Origin: Deltaproteobacteria bacterium
GTDB lineage: Bacteria > Desulfobacterota > DSM-4660 > Desulfatiglandales > Desulfatiglandaceae
Length of the DNA stretch: 64,000 nt
Direction: 5' to 3'
Assembly: GCA_019307815.1 (NCBI GenBank)
Contig: JAFDIV010000002.1
Coordinates: 124,001 to 188,000 of the forward strand
Shown here: in pieces, positions 44,126 to 55,169 of the stretch
Numbering within the stretch: the first letter of the stretch is position 1
How the letters are laid out: the number at the start of each line of letters is the position of its first letter
Position numbers and translations under genes: made by a program
Notes under the pieces: model-generated
Told to the model about the DNA's origin: nothing
Database searches by the model: none
What the model saw: the letters and a program-made list of their open reading frames with translations, nothing else

Positions 44126-46204
44126 CTATTTTTCTTCTTTGGCAGCAGCGATCACCTTTTCAGCTAATTGGGCTGGTACCTCCTCGTAATGGGAAAATTC
44201 CATGGTAAAGGTGCCTCTGCCGCCAGTCATTGAGTTGAGATCAAGTGCGTATTGTAAGATCTCCGCCATAGGCGCTTGGGCCTTAATGATTTGATACTTT
44301 CCCTTGCTTTCCATACCCAGCACCCTGCCGCGGCGGCCGTTTAGATCACCTATTACATCTCCCATCACCTCTTCGGGCACTGTAATTTCCATCTTCATAA
44401 TGGGCTCCAGAAGGGTGGGGTTTGCTTCCTGCAGGGCCTTTTTGAGGCACATGCTGGCGGCGATCTTGAAGGCCATTTCAGAGGAATCCACTTCGTGGGA
44501 TTTGCCGTCAAAGAAACGCACTTTTAGATCCACCACCGGATAGCCAGCCAGGATGCCTGTCTGAAGGGCCTCCTGGATACCCTTTTCAACCGCAGGGACA
44601 AAGTTTCGGGGTACATTCATACCCACTAGGGCCTCCTCGAATTCAAAGCCTGTGCCTCTGTCGAGCGGTGTTACATCAAAATGGACCTCGGCAAACTGCC
44701 CGCGGCCGCCAGTCTGCTTTTTGTGGCGATAGATCACTTTCTGGACAGGCTTTTTGATGGTCTCTCTGTAAGGCACCTTCACGGCCTTGAGGTTGACTTC
44801 CACGCCGAATTTGCGTTTCAGCTTATCGCAGGTGGCCTCTAGGTGAATTTGCCCTGTTCCAGAAAGGATAATCTCAGAGGTGGCCTGATCCCTTTCAAGC
44901 CGAAGCGTGGGGTCTTCTTCCAGGAGCTTTGCCAGGGAAGTAAAGACCTTGTCTTCACTTCCTTTTACCTTGGCCTCTACCGCGTAGGAAATTACTGCGG
45001 GCAGGGGCTCTACGGGTTCAAACACGATAGGGTCATCCTCAGCACATAGGGTGTCTCCTGTCTGGGTTTCTTTCAATTTAGCTATGGCCACAATGTCGCC
45101 TGGGCCAGCTTCTTCAATGGGTTGTTGCTTCTTGCCCTCCATAATAAATAGTTGCCCAAATTTTTCTTTTGTATCCTTAATGGGGTTATAGACAGTGGAG
45201 TCTGATTTCAGGGTGCCGGAAAAGACCCGTAATATCGTTAGCTTACCTGCAAAAGGATCTGCCACGGTCTTGAAGACCAATGAGGAAAAAGGCGCCTCTG
45301 ACGAGGGGGGCCTTTCAATGGCCTCATCCGTGCCAGGCTTCTTGCCCTTTTTGGGTGGTCTTTCCAGGGGCGAGGGTAGCCCTTGTACCATAAGGGTCAT
45401 TAGCTGGGGTACCCCAATGTTCAAGAGGGCTGATCCGCAGACCACAGGAATCACGACTTCGGACTTTATGCCTTTGAGAAGAGTGTTTTCAATGTCCTGG
45501 GCCGAGAGCTCTTCGCCCTCCAGGTATTTTTCCATTAGTGTATCATCTGCCTCCACGATATTCTCTATCATCTTTTCACGCCATTCTTCCACCTGGCCAG
45601 ACATATCAGCGGGTATGTCCCCTGTCTCAAATTTGCCGCTGCCATCTTTGCTGAAGGTGTATGCCTTCATTCTTATGAGATCTACAAGTCCCGCGAAATC
45701 ACTCTCAGCCCCTATGGGGAGAAAGAGGGGTGTTATTCGTTTTTCAAACGTGTTTGCAATGTCTTCCAGTGTCTTAAAGAAATCGGCCCGTTCCCGGTCC
45801 AGCTTGTTGATGAAGATGACGCGAGGCAGGCCCAGTTCGTCCGCAAATGCCCAGACCTTCTCTGTGCCTACCTTGACCCCTCCAGTGGCATCCACCACCA
45901 CTACTACGGAATCTGCTGCCTGCAAGGACTGTTTTGTGTCCGAGAGAAAGTTATCGTCACCTGGGGTATCAATGATATTGATGGTGTGCTTTTTCCATTC
46001 CGCATGGTGAATGGCGGTGCTGATGGTGATCTTCCTTGCAATCTCTTCTGGTTCAAAGTCCATATTAGAGGTGTTGTCATCGACTTTTCCAAGTCGAGAC
46101 GTGGACTTGCCATTGAAAAGTATAGCCTCTGCAAGTGAGGTCTTTCCAGATCCAGCGTGTGCTATGAGTCCAACATTTCTCAGAAATTCCGGTTTTCTTT
46201 CCAT
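44126..46204 (-). CDS. Elongation factor G paralogue (EF-G-2-like)
   Basis: 692 residues with the full EF-G domain order: GTPase (G1 AHAGSGKTS, G3 DTPGDDNF, G4 NKLD, G5 CGSAL), domain II, III, IV (YRHKKQTGGRGQFAEVHFDV) and V (GDLNGRRGRVLGM). It is not the housekeeping factor: G1 is AHAGSGKT rather than AHIDAGKT, and the catalytic His after DTPG is Asp. No rpsL/rpsG/tuf genes are adjacent. Such paralogues are widespread in Desulfobacterota and their role (recycling, stress or slow GTPase) is unsettled. ATG 46204 is used because GAGGTG lies six bases upstream. Confidence 0.92.
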   Translation of the reverse strand: MERKPEFLRNVGLIAHAGSGKTSLAEAILFNGKSTSRLGKVDDNTSNMDFEPEEIARKITISTAIHHAEWKKHTINIIDTPGDDNFLSDTKQSLQAADSVVVVVDATGGVKVGTEKVWAFADELGLPRVIFINKLDRERADFFKTLEDIANTFEKRITPLFLPIGAESDFAGLVDLIRMKAYTFSKDGSGKFETGDIPADMSGQVEEWREKMIENIVEADDTLMEKYLEGEELSAQDIENTLLKGIKSEVVIPVVCGSALLNIGVPQLMTLMVQGLPSPLERPPKKGKKPGTDEAIERPPSSEAPFSSLVFKTVADPFAGKLTILRVFSGTLKSDSTVYNPIKDTKEKFGQLFIMEGKKQQPIEEAGPGDIVAIAKLKETQTGDTLCAEDDPIVFEPVEPLPAVISYAVEAKVKGSEDKVFTSLAKLLEEDPTLRLERDQATSEIILSGTGQIHLEATCDKLKRKFGVEVNLKAVKVPYRETIKKPVQKVIYRHKKQTGGRGQFAEVHFDVTPLDRGTGFEFEEALVGMNVPRNFVPAVEKGIQEALQTGILAGYPVVDLKVRFFDGKSHEVDSSEMAFKIAASMCLKKALQEANPTLLEPIMKMEITVPEEVMGDVIGDLNGRRGRVLGMESKGKYQIIKAQAPMAEILQYALDLNSMTGGRGTFTMEFSHYEEVPAQLAEKVIAAAKEEK

Positions 46205-46814
46205 AATCAACACCTCTTCTTAAGTGATTAATTGACATCCACCCATGAATCAGGATTTCTGGGTGAAGTCTTTATCTGGGAGCTTTCAGGCATTCAATTA
46301 AGGCGCTACTGGGGATTGTCCCCCTCCATCCTCTCGCTGCCTCTTCGGTGGTCCGCAAAGTTCTGTAAGGGGCCCCTGGGTTCAAAAAGGTCCCACTTGC
46401 CTTAGGGTGAGACCCATAACCATGAAGGAAAAGGTACCCGTGCCATATCAAGAGAGGTTCCTAGACCCAGGTCAGGTTTTTGCCTTAATTGGTGGGGCTT
46501 TTCTAGGCTTGTTAAAGAGAAAGCGACCACAATAGCCACAACCTATGCCCCGCTTTGCGGAGTCCAACCGACCGCGTACTTCCCGTGCATAACCTCTTAG
46601 AGATCTTAGAAAACTAGGCTTTCAAACTTACATCAATAGTCAAAATAAAGTCAAGATAAGATTTCCATGACCAGGGGGTAATGAAGGGCCTGTGAGGGGG
46701 CCTGAGGGATATGATAAGGCATAACACGCCGTTCTCAAAAAATTTTTTGATTGTCAATTCTAAGGAATATGATAAATTTAATATTTTTTAAGCGAACTTG
46801 GCGGGGCAGAAGAC
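46205..46814. other. Divergent intergenic region, possible small ORF and hairpins
   Basis: 610 bases between the EF-G paralogue and xerC. CCTGGGT near 46375 and ACCCAGG near 46465 can pair over about 80 bases, and GGTC-c-CAC/GTG-a-GACC forms an inner hairpin at 46390-46415. This could be a structured RNA, but no known family (6S, SRP, tmRNA, RNase P) was recognised. A possible 37-codon frame is listed separately. An A/T-rich promoter-like segment precedes xerC. Confidence 0.35.
46422..46535 (+). CDS. Possible 37-residue membrane microprotein
   Basis: An open frame in the xerC upstream region starting MKEKVPVPYQERFLDPGQ, followed by a hydrophobic stretch (VFALIGGAFLGLL) and a basic end KRKRPQ. 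The make-up would fit a small single-span protein. The ribosome site is weak (AGGGTGAG about ten bases upstream), and the opposite strand also reads open with a CxxC, so this may be chance. Confidence 0.2.
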   Translation: MKEKVPVPYQERFLDPGQVFALIGGAFLGLLKRKRPQ

Positions 46815-47747
46815 ATGGAAAATTTGGGGCCAAGGGGCTTAGTGGAGGCGTTTCTGGAGCGGCTCCGACGGGAAAGGGGCTGCTCTGAGCATACCATCAA
46901 GGCCTACAGGAGTGACCTGCGTCAATTTTTGGCCTTTTTGATTTCCGAGGGCAGGCTCCACAACGATGATAAGGCCTGGGATTCAAGTGGCATTGATCCC
47001 TTGGTGGTGAGAGGTTATTTGGCCAGGCTGTTTGGGCAGAATAGCAGGACCACCATAGCTAGAAAGCTCTCTGCACTGCGATCATTTTTCACGTTTTTGG
47101 AACGCTCGGGCCTTAGCGAGTCCAATCCGGCTGCAGAGGTTTCCACTCCGCGTCTGCGGAGGCATATCCCTGCCCATTTGACGGTAGACCAGACCTTTAG
47201 GCTCTTGGATCTGCCCAGAAAGGATACGCTCCTAGGTCTCAGGGATGCTGCCATACTAGAGGTGCTTTACTCTTGCGGGTTACGGGTCAGTGAGCTTTGC
47301 TCCTTGAATGTATCGAGCATAGACCTTGAGAGCCGGATTGTGCGGGTAATGGGAAAGGGGAGCAAAGAAAGACTGGTTCCCATTGGCAGACAGGCACTTC
47401 GTACCCTGAAGGCATATTTGGATGCGGTTGGCCCACTGAGAAGGCGGTATGGGCGGGGGGGAGATCAAGAGCCCCTGTTCCTCAATTATAGGGGGGGGAG
47501 ACTGACGGCCAGAAGTGTCAATAGGATCATAAAGCGATATGCACTGGAATGCGGGCTCAGTTCGGATATCAGCCCCCATGCCATGAGACACACCTTTGCA
47601 ACACATATGTTGGATGGGGGGGCGGATCTTCGGACTGTTCAAGAACTTCTGGGCCATGAGAGCCTAAGTACGACCCAGAAGTACACGCACTTGAGCTTGG
47701 ACAAACTTATGGCGGTCTATGACAAGGCCCACCCCAGAAGCCAATGA
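46815..47747 (+). CDS. xerC: Tyrosine recombinase XerC
   Basis: Site-specific recombinase that resolves chromosome dimers at dif. The 310 residues contain the N-terminal SAM-like core-binding domain (LVEAFLERLRRERGCSEHTIKAYRSDLRQF in parts) and the catalytic set: Arg in YSCGLRVSEL, Lys in MGKGSKERLVPIG, His-x-x-Arg in SPHAMRHTFATHML, His in LLGHESLSTTQ and Tyr in KYTHLS. It starts the xerC-hslV-hslU unit, the same order as codV-clpQ-clpY in Bacillus, so it is the housekeeping recombinase rather than a phage integrase. Confidence 0.95.
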   Translation: MENLGPRGLVEAFLERLRRERGCSEHTIKAYRSDLRQFLAFLISEGRLHNDDKAWDSSGIDPLVVRGYLARLFGQNSRTTIARKLSALRSFFTFLERSGLSESNPAAEVSTPRLRRHIPAHLTVDQTFRLLDLPRKDTLLGLRDAAILEVLYSCGLRVSELCSLNVSSIDLESRIVRVMGKGSKERLVPIGRQALRTLKAYLDAVGPLRRRYGRGGDQEPLFLNYRGGRLTARSVNRIIKRYALECGLSSDISPHAMRHTFATHMLDGGADLRTVQELLGHESLSTTQKYTHLSLDKLMAVYDKAHPRSQ

Positions 47748-47769
47748 GCAATAAGGAGAAGATTGTTTC

Positions 47770-48330
47770 ATGAACAATGGTGCGCAAGACAAAAAGAAGT
47801 TACTCCGGGCCACCACGGTCTTGGCTGTTATGAAGGATGGCAGGGCTGTGATGGCCGGCGACGGGCAGGTAAGCCTGGGTGAGACCATCATGAAACATAA
47901 GGCCACCAAGGTAAGGCCCATGTATAAGGACCAGGTGCTAGTGGGTTTTGCAGGGGCTGCGGCTGATGCCTTTAATCTCTTTGAGAGGCTGGAGGGAAAG
48001 CTGGAGAGCTTTAGTGGAAACCTCACACGCGCTGCTGTGGAACTTGCTAAGGACTGGCGTACGGATAAGATCCTGCGTCGGCTGGAGGCCCTATTGTTGG
48101 CCATGGACAAGGAACATATCCTTATCATATCGGGAACAGGAGACGTGATCGAGCCAGATGAGTCGGTTGCGGCCATTGGCTCTGGAGGTCCTTATGCCTT
48201 GGCTGCGGCAAAGGCACTGGTGGCCCATTCTGACCTGGATGCTGTTGCCATTGCTCGGGAATCAATGAGGATCGCCGCATCCATTTGTGTGTATACCAAT
48301 GAACATATGGTGATTCATGAACTTGGGTAA
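47770..48330 (+). CDS. hslV: HslV, ATP-dependent protease proteolytic subunit
   Basis: The peptidase rings of the HslUV (ClpYQ) bacterial proteasome. 186 residues; the catalytic N-terminal threonine is Thr15 in [22 protein letters not shown], so a 14-residue propeptide ([14 protein letters not shown]) must be removed, unlike the Met-Thr start of E. coli Hsl[17 protein letters not shown] near 138-153 is the family's glycine-rich loop. It lies 22 bases after xerC. hslU comes 450 bases later, after a repeat element that interrupts the usual close spacing. Confidence 0.96.
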   Translation: MNNGAQDKKKLLRATTVLAVMKDGRAVMAGDGQVSLGETIMKHKATKVRPMYKDQVLVGFAGAAADAFNLFERLEGKLESFSGNLTRAAVELAKDWRTDKILRRLEALLLAMDKEHILIISGTGDVIEPDESVAAIGSGGPYALAAAKALVAHSDLDAVAIARESMRIAASICVYTNEHMVIHELG

Positions 48331-48403
48331 TTTTGGGGTAAACATTTTCGGAGCGGGAAGAATCTGGGTATTGGGATTCGTTCATAAGAAACACGTGTTC
48401 AAC

Positions 48404-48588
48404 ACCAAATGTCAAATGACCAATGCCAAATGAATGTCAAAACCTTAATCCCAAATAGCCCGAATCCTTGTCTTGCAAGATTCTACATCAGTCAGCTGAA
48501 TGTTGTCTGTTAACTATTTCTGAAGTATTTAGGATTTAAAATTTGGCATTGATTTAAAATTTGGATCTTGGCATTTTCCGCATTTTGG
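48404..48588. repeat. Inverted TGTCAAATG-type intergenic repeat between hslV and hslU
   Basis: Left arm (48404-48443) has alternating TGTCAAATGAC, CCAATGCCAAATG and AATGTCAAAA; right arm (48534-48588) has ATTTGGCATTGATTTAAAAT and CTTGGCATTTTCC. The arms are imperfect inverted copies of the same degenerate motif. The 11-mer TGTCAAATGAC recurs at 53631. No coding gene lies here. Confidence 0.6.
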
Positions 48589-48780
48589 AGTCTTTGATTT
48601 TAGAGATTTGTTTCCTTAATGAATGAGGTTTAAGCCCTACGCTCAAGTATGACGGGCAATATATGTGCCCCGGTCCCACCTAGTATGAGAACCATTTGTT
48701 TCCATAGTGTGCCAATATTGGGGAAAAGGGGAAAGATGAGGCGAGATATGGAAAAGGATGAGATAAAGGAAGATGGGTTC

Positions 48781-51032
<2,252 letters not shown>

Positions 51033-51276
51033 ATAAGCCGTAGGGCGTGGATAAATTGGAAGGACCGAAGAATATCGAATGATGAACTTGGAATTTCGAG
51101 ATTCAGTATTCAATATTCGTTATTCGATCAAATGAGGTCTAGAGTATTTGATGACATAGCATAGTGGAGAAGAAAATGGACTCATTTCTCAACCTTATGT
51201 ATTGGGCCCTTGGCCTGGAGATTAGGGTATAGTGTAAGGTGTAAGGAGATAATCTAATAATTTGAAAGGATAGATT
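51033..51276. other. argB-argD spacer with A/T-rich imperfect inverted repeat
   Basis: GAATATCGAATGATGAA (near 51071) faces TTCAATATTCGTTATTCGAT (near 51110-51130), forming an imperfect palindrome. It belongs to the same style of intergenic repeats as those in the rest of the arg/lys run. No gene is seen. Confidence 0.4.
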
Positions 51277-52476
51277 ATGGGAGAGGGATCTATTTCTACC
51301 ATTGAGCAGGCAGACACCTACATGTTCAAGACATACAGCCGATTTCCGATCACCCTGGTAAGGGGTGAAGGGTGCCGGGTATGGGATGAGGATGGCAAAC
51401 CTTATCTGGATTTCGTGGGTGGCATAGCAGTATGTGCCCTTGGGCATAGCTCTCCAGTGGTTACCAAGGCCCTTGAGGCCCAGTCTCGGATGCTAGTGCA
51501 CGTCTCAAATCTTTTTTATACCAAGCCACAGGTGGAGCTTGCACGCTTGCTGGTGGAAAACTCCTTTGCAGACAGGGTGTTTTTCGCAAACAGTGGGGCC
51601 GAGGCCAATGAGGCGGCCATTAAGCTGGCGCGAAAGTGGGCCAGGGATACCTCTGGTGACGGGAAGTATGTCGTCATCTGTATGGACAACTCCTTCCATG
51701 GCAGGACCATGGCCACCCTTTCCGCAACTGGCCAGGCCAAGGTGAGAAAGGGCTTTGATCCCCTTCTTTCCGGATTCAAATTTGTGCCATTCAATGATGT
51801 GAATGCCATTGAGCAGGCCGTGGATGACGTAGTATGCGCGGTAATGATAGAGCCCATCCAGGGGGAAGGAGGGGTGGTGGTGCCCGATTCAGGATACCTT
51901 CAACAGGTGAGAAAGCTTTGCGATGAAAGAGGTCTCCTCCTCATCTTTGACGAGGTTCAAGTGGGCATGGGCAGGACCGGCAAGCTGTTTGCCCATGAGC
52001 ATTTTGGAGTCACGCCAGACATTATGACCCTGGCCAAGGCCCTGGGCAATGGGCTTCCCATTGGGGCCATGCTGGCCACAGAGCGGTTGAGCGATAGCTT
52101 TGGTCCCGGTACCCATGCCAGCACCTTCGGTGGCACCCCACTGGTGACGGCTGTTTCCATTGCCGTGGTGAGGAGCCTGCTTGAAGACGGGGTATTGGAG
52201 CACTGCCGGCAGATGGGGGACTACTTCAAAAAAAGACTCCATGGGCTGAGGGAAAAATACCCTTTTATTAAGGAAGTAAGGGGCACGGGGCTGATACTGG
52301 GATTAGAACTGGAAAGGGAAGGCGCGGAGGTGGTTAATTCCTGCCTAGAGCAGGGGTTTCTAATTAATTGCACGCAAGAAAGGGTTCTGAGGTTTCTGCC
52401 GCCTTTGATTGTGGAGCAGGATGAAATAGATCAACTCGTAGATTGCCTGGATGGAATCTTCCAGAGGATGGAATAG
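51277..52476 (+). CDS. argD: Acetylornithine aminotransferase
   Basis: PLP enzyme that makes N-acetylornithine, and possibly acts on other diamine intermediates. 399 residues: GVEGC-like N-terminal dimer region, FANSGAEANEAAIKLAR (near 107-123), the PLP-binding IFDEVQVGMGRTG (near 222-234), and the Schiff-base Lys in TLAKALGNGLPIGAM (near 250). The ATG has AAAGGA upstream. It follows the argB spacer. In DapL organisms ArgD is not needed for lysine synthesis, so it should be arginine-specific here. Confidence 0.95.
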   Translation: MGEGSISTIEQADTYMFKTYSRFPITLVRGEGCRVWDEDGKPYLDFVGGIAVCALGHSSPVVTKALEAQSRMLVHVSNLFYTKPQVELARLLVENSFADRVFFANSGAEANEAAIKLARKWARDTSGDGKYVVICMDNSFHGRTMATLSATGQAKVRKGFDPLLSGFKFVPFNDVNAIEQAVDDVVCAVMIEPIQGEGGVVVPDSGYLQQVRKLCDERGLLLIFDEVQVGMGRTGKLFAHEHFGVTPDIMTLAKALGNGLPIGAMLATERLSDSFGPGTHASTFGGTPLVTAVSIAVVRSLLEDGVLEHCRQMGDYFKKRLHGLREKYPFIKEVRGTGLILGLELEREGAEVVNSCLEQGFLINCTQERVLRFLPPLIVEQDEIDQLVDCLDGIFQRME

Positions 52477-52522
52477 GACTGTTGATATTGTTCATGCTGG
52501 GAGGGAAACGGCATAACGAGAC

Positions 52523-52555
52523 AGGTTCAAGGTTCAAAGTTGAAGGTTCAAGGTT
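52523..52555 (+). repeat. GGTTCAA short repeats before argF
   Basis: Three copies of GGTTCAA at 52524-52530, 52531-52537 and 52545-52551, followed by a CCTTGAGC-type complement near 52574. The same style of repeat recurs at 60182 before dapB. Confidence 0.6.
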
Positions 52556-52701
52556 AAGAGTAGCAAATACCAGCCTTGAGCTATAGGCTGTCAGGCATCA
52601 GCTTCTTTTTTCCTTGCGCCTTATAATATACCCATGTTGGGAGCATCCCGTTACCCTACCTAGTGAAAAGAGACGCACCTTGCACAAAAAGGGACATGAT
52701 T

Positions 52702-53595
52702 ATGAAAAGGGATATATTAACCATTAGGGATTTGAGCTCAGAAGAGGTCTTTCGGCTCATTGAAAGGGCGTTAGAAATCAAAAAAAAACAGGGTAAAACG
52801 AATTTTCCCCTAAGGGGCCGTATCTTGGGCCTTATCTTTGATAAACCCTCCACAAGAACCCGGGTGTCCTTTGAGGCGGCTATGATCAGGCTGGGGGGAG
52901 GCACCATCTTTCTAGGGAAGGCAGATACGCAATTGTCCAGAGGTGAGCCTATTCGGGACACCGCCAGGGTGCTTTCCAGGTATCTGGATGCCCTGGCTGT
53001 CAGGACATATGCCCAGGATACCGTGGAGGAAATGGCCCGATGGGCGGACATACCTGTCATCAATGCCCTTACTGACCGGTACCATCCCTGTCAGATCCTG
53101 AGCGATTTAATGACAGTGCAGGAAAACAAGGGCAAGATTGTGGGCCTCAAGATTGCATGGATTGGAGACGGAAACAATGTGGCCAATTCCTGGATCAATG
53201 CGGCTGGCCTTTTGGGGTTTGACTTGGTTTTGGCCTGTCCTTCAGGTTACCGCCCGAGTCCGGAGGCATTGGAAAAGGCAGGAGAAAAGGTGCGTATAGT
53301 GGATGAACCGGTTGAAGCGGCCCGTGATGCGGATGTCATCAACACGGACGTATGGGCGAGCATGGGACAAGAGGAGGAGCACGGCAAACGGGTTGAGGCG
53401 TTTCAAGGATTTCAGATAAACAGTGAGCTCCTTGCCTATTGTAAAAAGGATGTAACTGTGATGCACTGCCTACCCGCCCATAGGGGGGAAGAGATCTCAG
53501 AGGATGTGCTTGAGGGCCCCTATTCTGTGGTCTTTGATCAGTCAGAGAACAAGATGCATATGCATCAGGCCCTCCTTGAGTGGCTTTTGGCGTGA
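52702..53595 (+). CDS. argF: Ornithine carbamoyltransferase
   Basis: Makes citrulline from ornithine and carbamoyl phosphate. 297 residues with the carbamoyl-phosphate motif FDKPSTRTRVSFE (near 43-55), YHPCQILSDLMT (near 128-139), the ornithine-binding DVWASMGQE (near 216-224) and HCLPAHRGEEI (near 256-266). ATG 52702 has AAGGG eight bases upstream; ATG 52696 and GTG 52663 in the same frame are less well spaced. The order argB-argD-argF-argG-argH is complete except argA/argJ and argC, which are not in the window. Confidence 0.95.
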   Translation: MKRDILTIRDLSSEEVFRLIERALEIKKKQGKTNFPLRGRILGLIFDKPSTRTRVSFEAAMIRLGGGTIFLGKADTQLSRGEPIRDTARVLSRYLDALAVRTYAQDTVEEMARWADIPVINALTDRYHPCQILSDLMTVQENKGKIVGLKIAWIGDGNNVANSWINAAGLLGFDLVLACPSGYRPSPEALEKAGEKVRIVDEPVEAARDADVINTDVWASMGQEEEHGKRVEAFQGFQINSELLAYCKKDVTVMHCLPAHRGEEISEDVLEGPYSVVFDQSENKMHMHQALLEWLLA

Positions 53596-53628
53596 CATGG
53601 AAGATTATGAGACAAGAAAGAGATGATT

Positions 53629-53814
53629 AATGTCAAATGACAAAATCCCAATGTCAAATCAATGTCAAATATCAAATAACCAAACGAGAGCGAAATCCTC
53701 TCCGGTTTGTATAGCAGGCGGGCCTAGGGGATTTGCTTTGTGATTGGGGTATTTGGATTTCTTTTGACATTTATCTGTAAGTGGCAGGTTTAAGCTTTGA
53801 CATTTGGCATTTCA
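53629..53814. repeat. Inverted TGTCAAATG-type intergenic repeat between argF and argG
   Basis: Left arm (53629-53679) holds TGTCAAATGAC, CAATGTCAAATC and AATGTCAAATATC. Right arm (53762-53813) holds CTTTTGACATTTATC and CTTTGACATTTGGCATTTC, inverted relative to the left. The element is the same type as the one between hslV and hslU. It ends directly before the argG ribosome site. Confidence 0.62.
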
Positions 53815-53827
53815 AGGAGGAAGAACA

Positions 53828-55045
53828 TTGTCACAAGATATCAAGAAAATCGTACTTGCCTATTCAGGAGGTCTGGACACCTCGGTGATTCTTCACTGGT
53901 TGAAGGAGACGTATCAGTGTCCGGTGGTTGCCTATGCAGCCGATGTGGGCCAGGGAGAGGATTTGGAGGGGATTAGGGAAAAGGCCCTGAACACAGGCGC
54001 CGACGAGGTTATCATAGAGGATCTGAAGGAGGAATTTGTAAGGGACTTCGTGTGGCCCGCACTAAGGGCCAATGCCATTTATGAGTCGGCCTATCTATTG
54101 GGCACCAGTCTTGCCCGCCCGATCATAGCACGGGGACAGGTGGAAGCGGCCAGAAAGGTAGGCGCTGATGCGGTCAGTCATGGGGCCACTGGCAAGGGCA
54201 ATGACCAGGTGCGCTTTGAATTGACCTATATGGCACTGGAGCCAGGTCTCAAGATTATTGCACCATGGCGCATCTGGGACTTTCGGGGAAGGGAAGATCT
54301 TATTGCTTATGCCAAGAGTCACGGGATCCCTGTCCCCGTGACCAAAGAAAAACCCTATTCCTGTGACAGCAACCTCCTTCATATCAGCTTTGAGGCAGGC
54401 ATTCTGGAGGATACTTGGAAGGAGCCCCCTGAGGACATGTTTGTACTTACGGTCTCTCCTGAGAAGGCCCCTGACAAGGCTACCTATATTGAAATCACAT
54501 TTGAAAAAGGCACACCAGTGGCAGTAGATGGCAAGCCCATGAGGCCGGCTGAACTCCTTGCCCATGTAAACCGGCTAGGTGGGGAGAATGGCATCGGGCG
54601 CGTGGACCTAGTGGAAAACCGTTATGTTGGAATGAAATCGCGCGGGGTATATGAGACACCAGGCGGTACTATTCTCAGGATCGCCCACATGGCAATGGAG
54701 TCCATTACCATGGACCGGGAAGTGATGCACATCCGTGATTCACTACTGCCCCGGTATGCAGAGATGATCTATTATGGCTATTGGTTTTCCCCTGAAAGGG
54801 AGATGATGCAGGCATTGATTGATGAAAGCCAGAAGAATGTAACAGGTGTGGTGCGGCTTAAGCTTTATAAGGGCAATTGCATTGTTGTTGGGAGAAAGTC
54901 CGACGTCTCCCTTTATGACCCAGATTTTGCCACCTTTGAAGGGGATGAGGTATACAACCAGAAGGATGCCGAAGGATTTATTCGACTGAGCGGACTAAGG
55001 ATCAAGATAGCAAAACTGCTCGAGCGAAGGCGCAGTGCCGTATAA
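53828..55045 (+). CDS. argG: Argininosuccinate synthase
   Basis: Joins citrulline and aspartate using ATP. 405 residues. The start is TTG 53828, seven bases after AAGGAGG, reading [21 protein letters not shown] with the PP-loop SGGLDTS near residue 13. Other family blocks: [14 protein letters not shown] (near 118-131), the citrulline-binding [12 protein letters not shown] and [13 protein letters not shown]. An upstream frame opening at 53804 is only an extension through the ribosome site. Confidence 0.95.
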   Translation: MSQDIKKIVLAYSGGLDTSVILHWLKETYQCPVVAYAADVGQGEDLEGIREKALNTGADEVIIEDLKEEFVRDFVWPALRANAIYESAYLLGTSLARPIIARGQVEAARKVGADAVSHGATGKGNDQVRFELTYMALEPGLKIIAPWRIWDFRGREDLIAYAKSHGIPVPVTKEKPYSCDSNLLHISFEAGILEDTWKEPPEDMFVLTVSPEKAPDKATYIEITFEKGTPVAVDGKPMRPAELLAHVNRLGGENGIGRVDLVENRYVGMKSRGVYETPGGTILRIAHMAMESITMDREVMHIRDSLLPRYAEMIYYGYWFSPEREMMQALIDESQKNVTGVVRLKLYKGNCIVVGRKSDVSLYDPDFATFEGDEVYNQKDAEGFIRLSGLRIKIAKLLERRRSAV

Positions 55046-55169
55046 GCGCAGCCACGCATGAGGCCTCAAGGCCCACCAAGTGCGGTTAGAGGATAAAAAG
55101 GTAAAAAGATAAAGGCCGAAGGAGGCGAAATGGCTCCCCCTTAGGGAGGGCCTAGACAAGGACCAAGAG

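Noticed and set aside
46375-46480. 6S, SRP or RNase P RNA
   Set aside because: Pairing arms exist, but none of the diagnostic sequences of these RNAs could be found.
46470-46620. Minus-strand frame with GCGYCGRFLF (CxxC)
   Set aside because: No start codon in frame and a TGA upstream that does not align with any known cysteine site; the plus strand also reads open here, so chance is likely.
46815-47747. Phage or integron integrase
   Set aside because: The tyrosine recombinase is in the conserved xerC-hslVU context with no attachment sites or phage genes nearby.
48331-48780. CRISPR array
   Set aside because: The TGTCAAATG motifs are degenerate, unevenly spaced and inverted between arms; no regular repeat-spacer structure and no cas genes.
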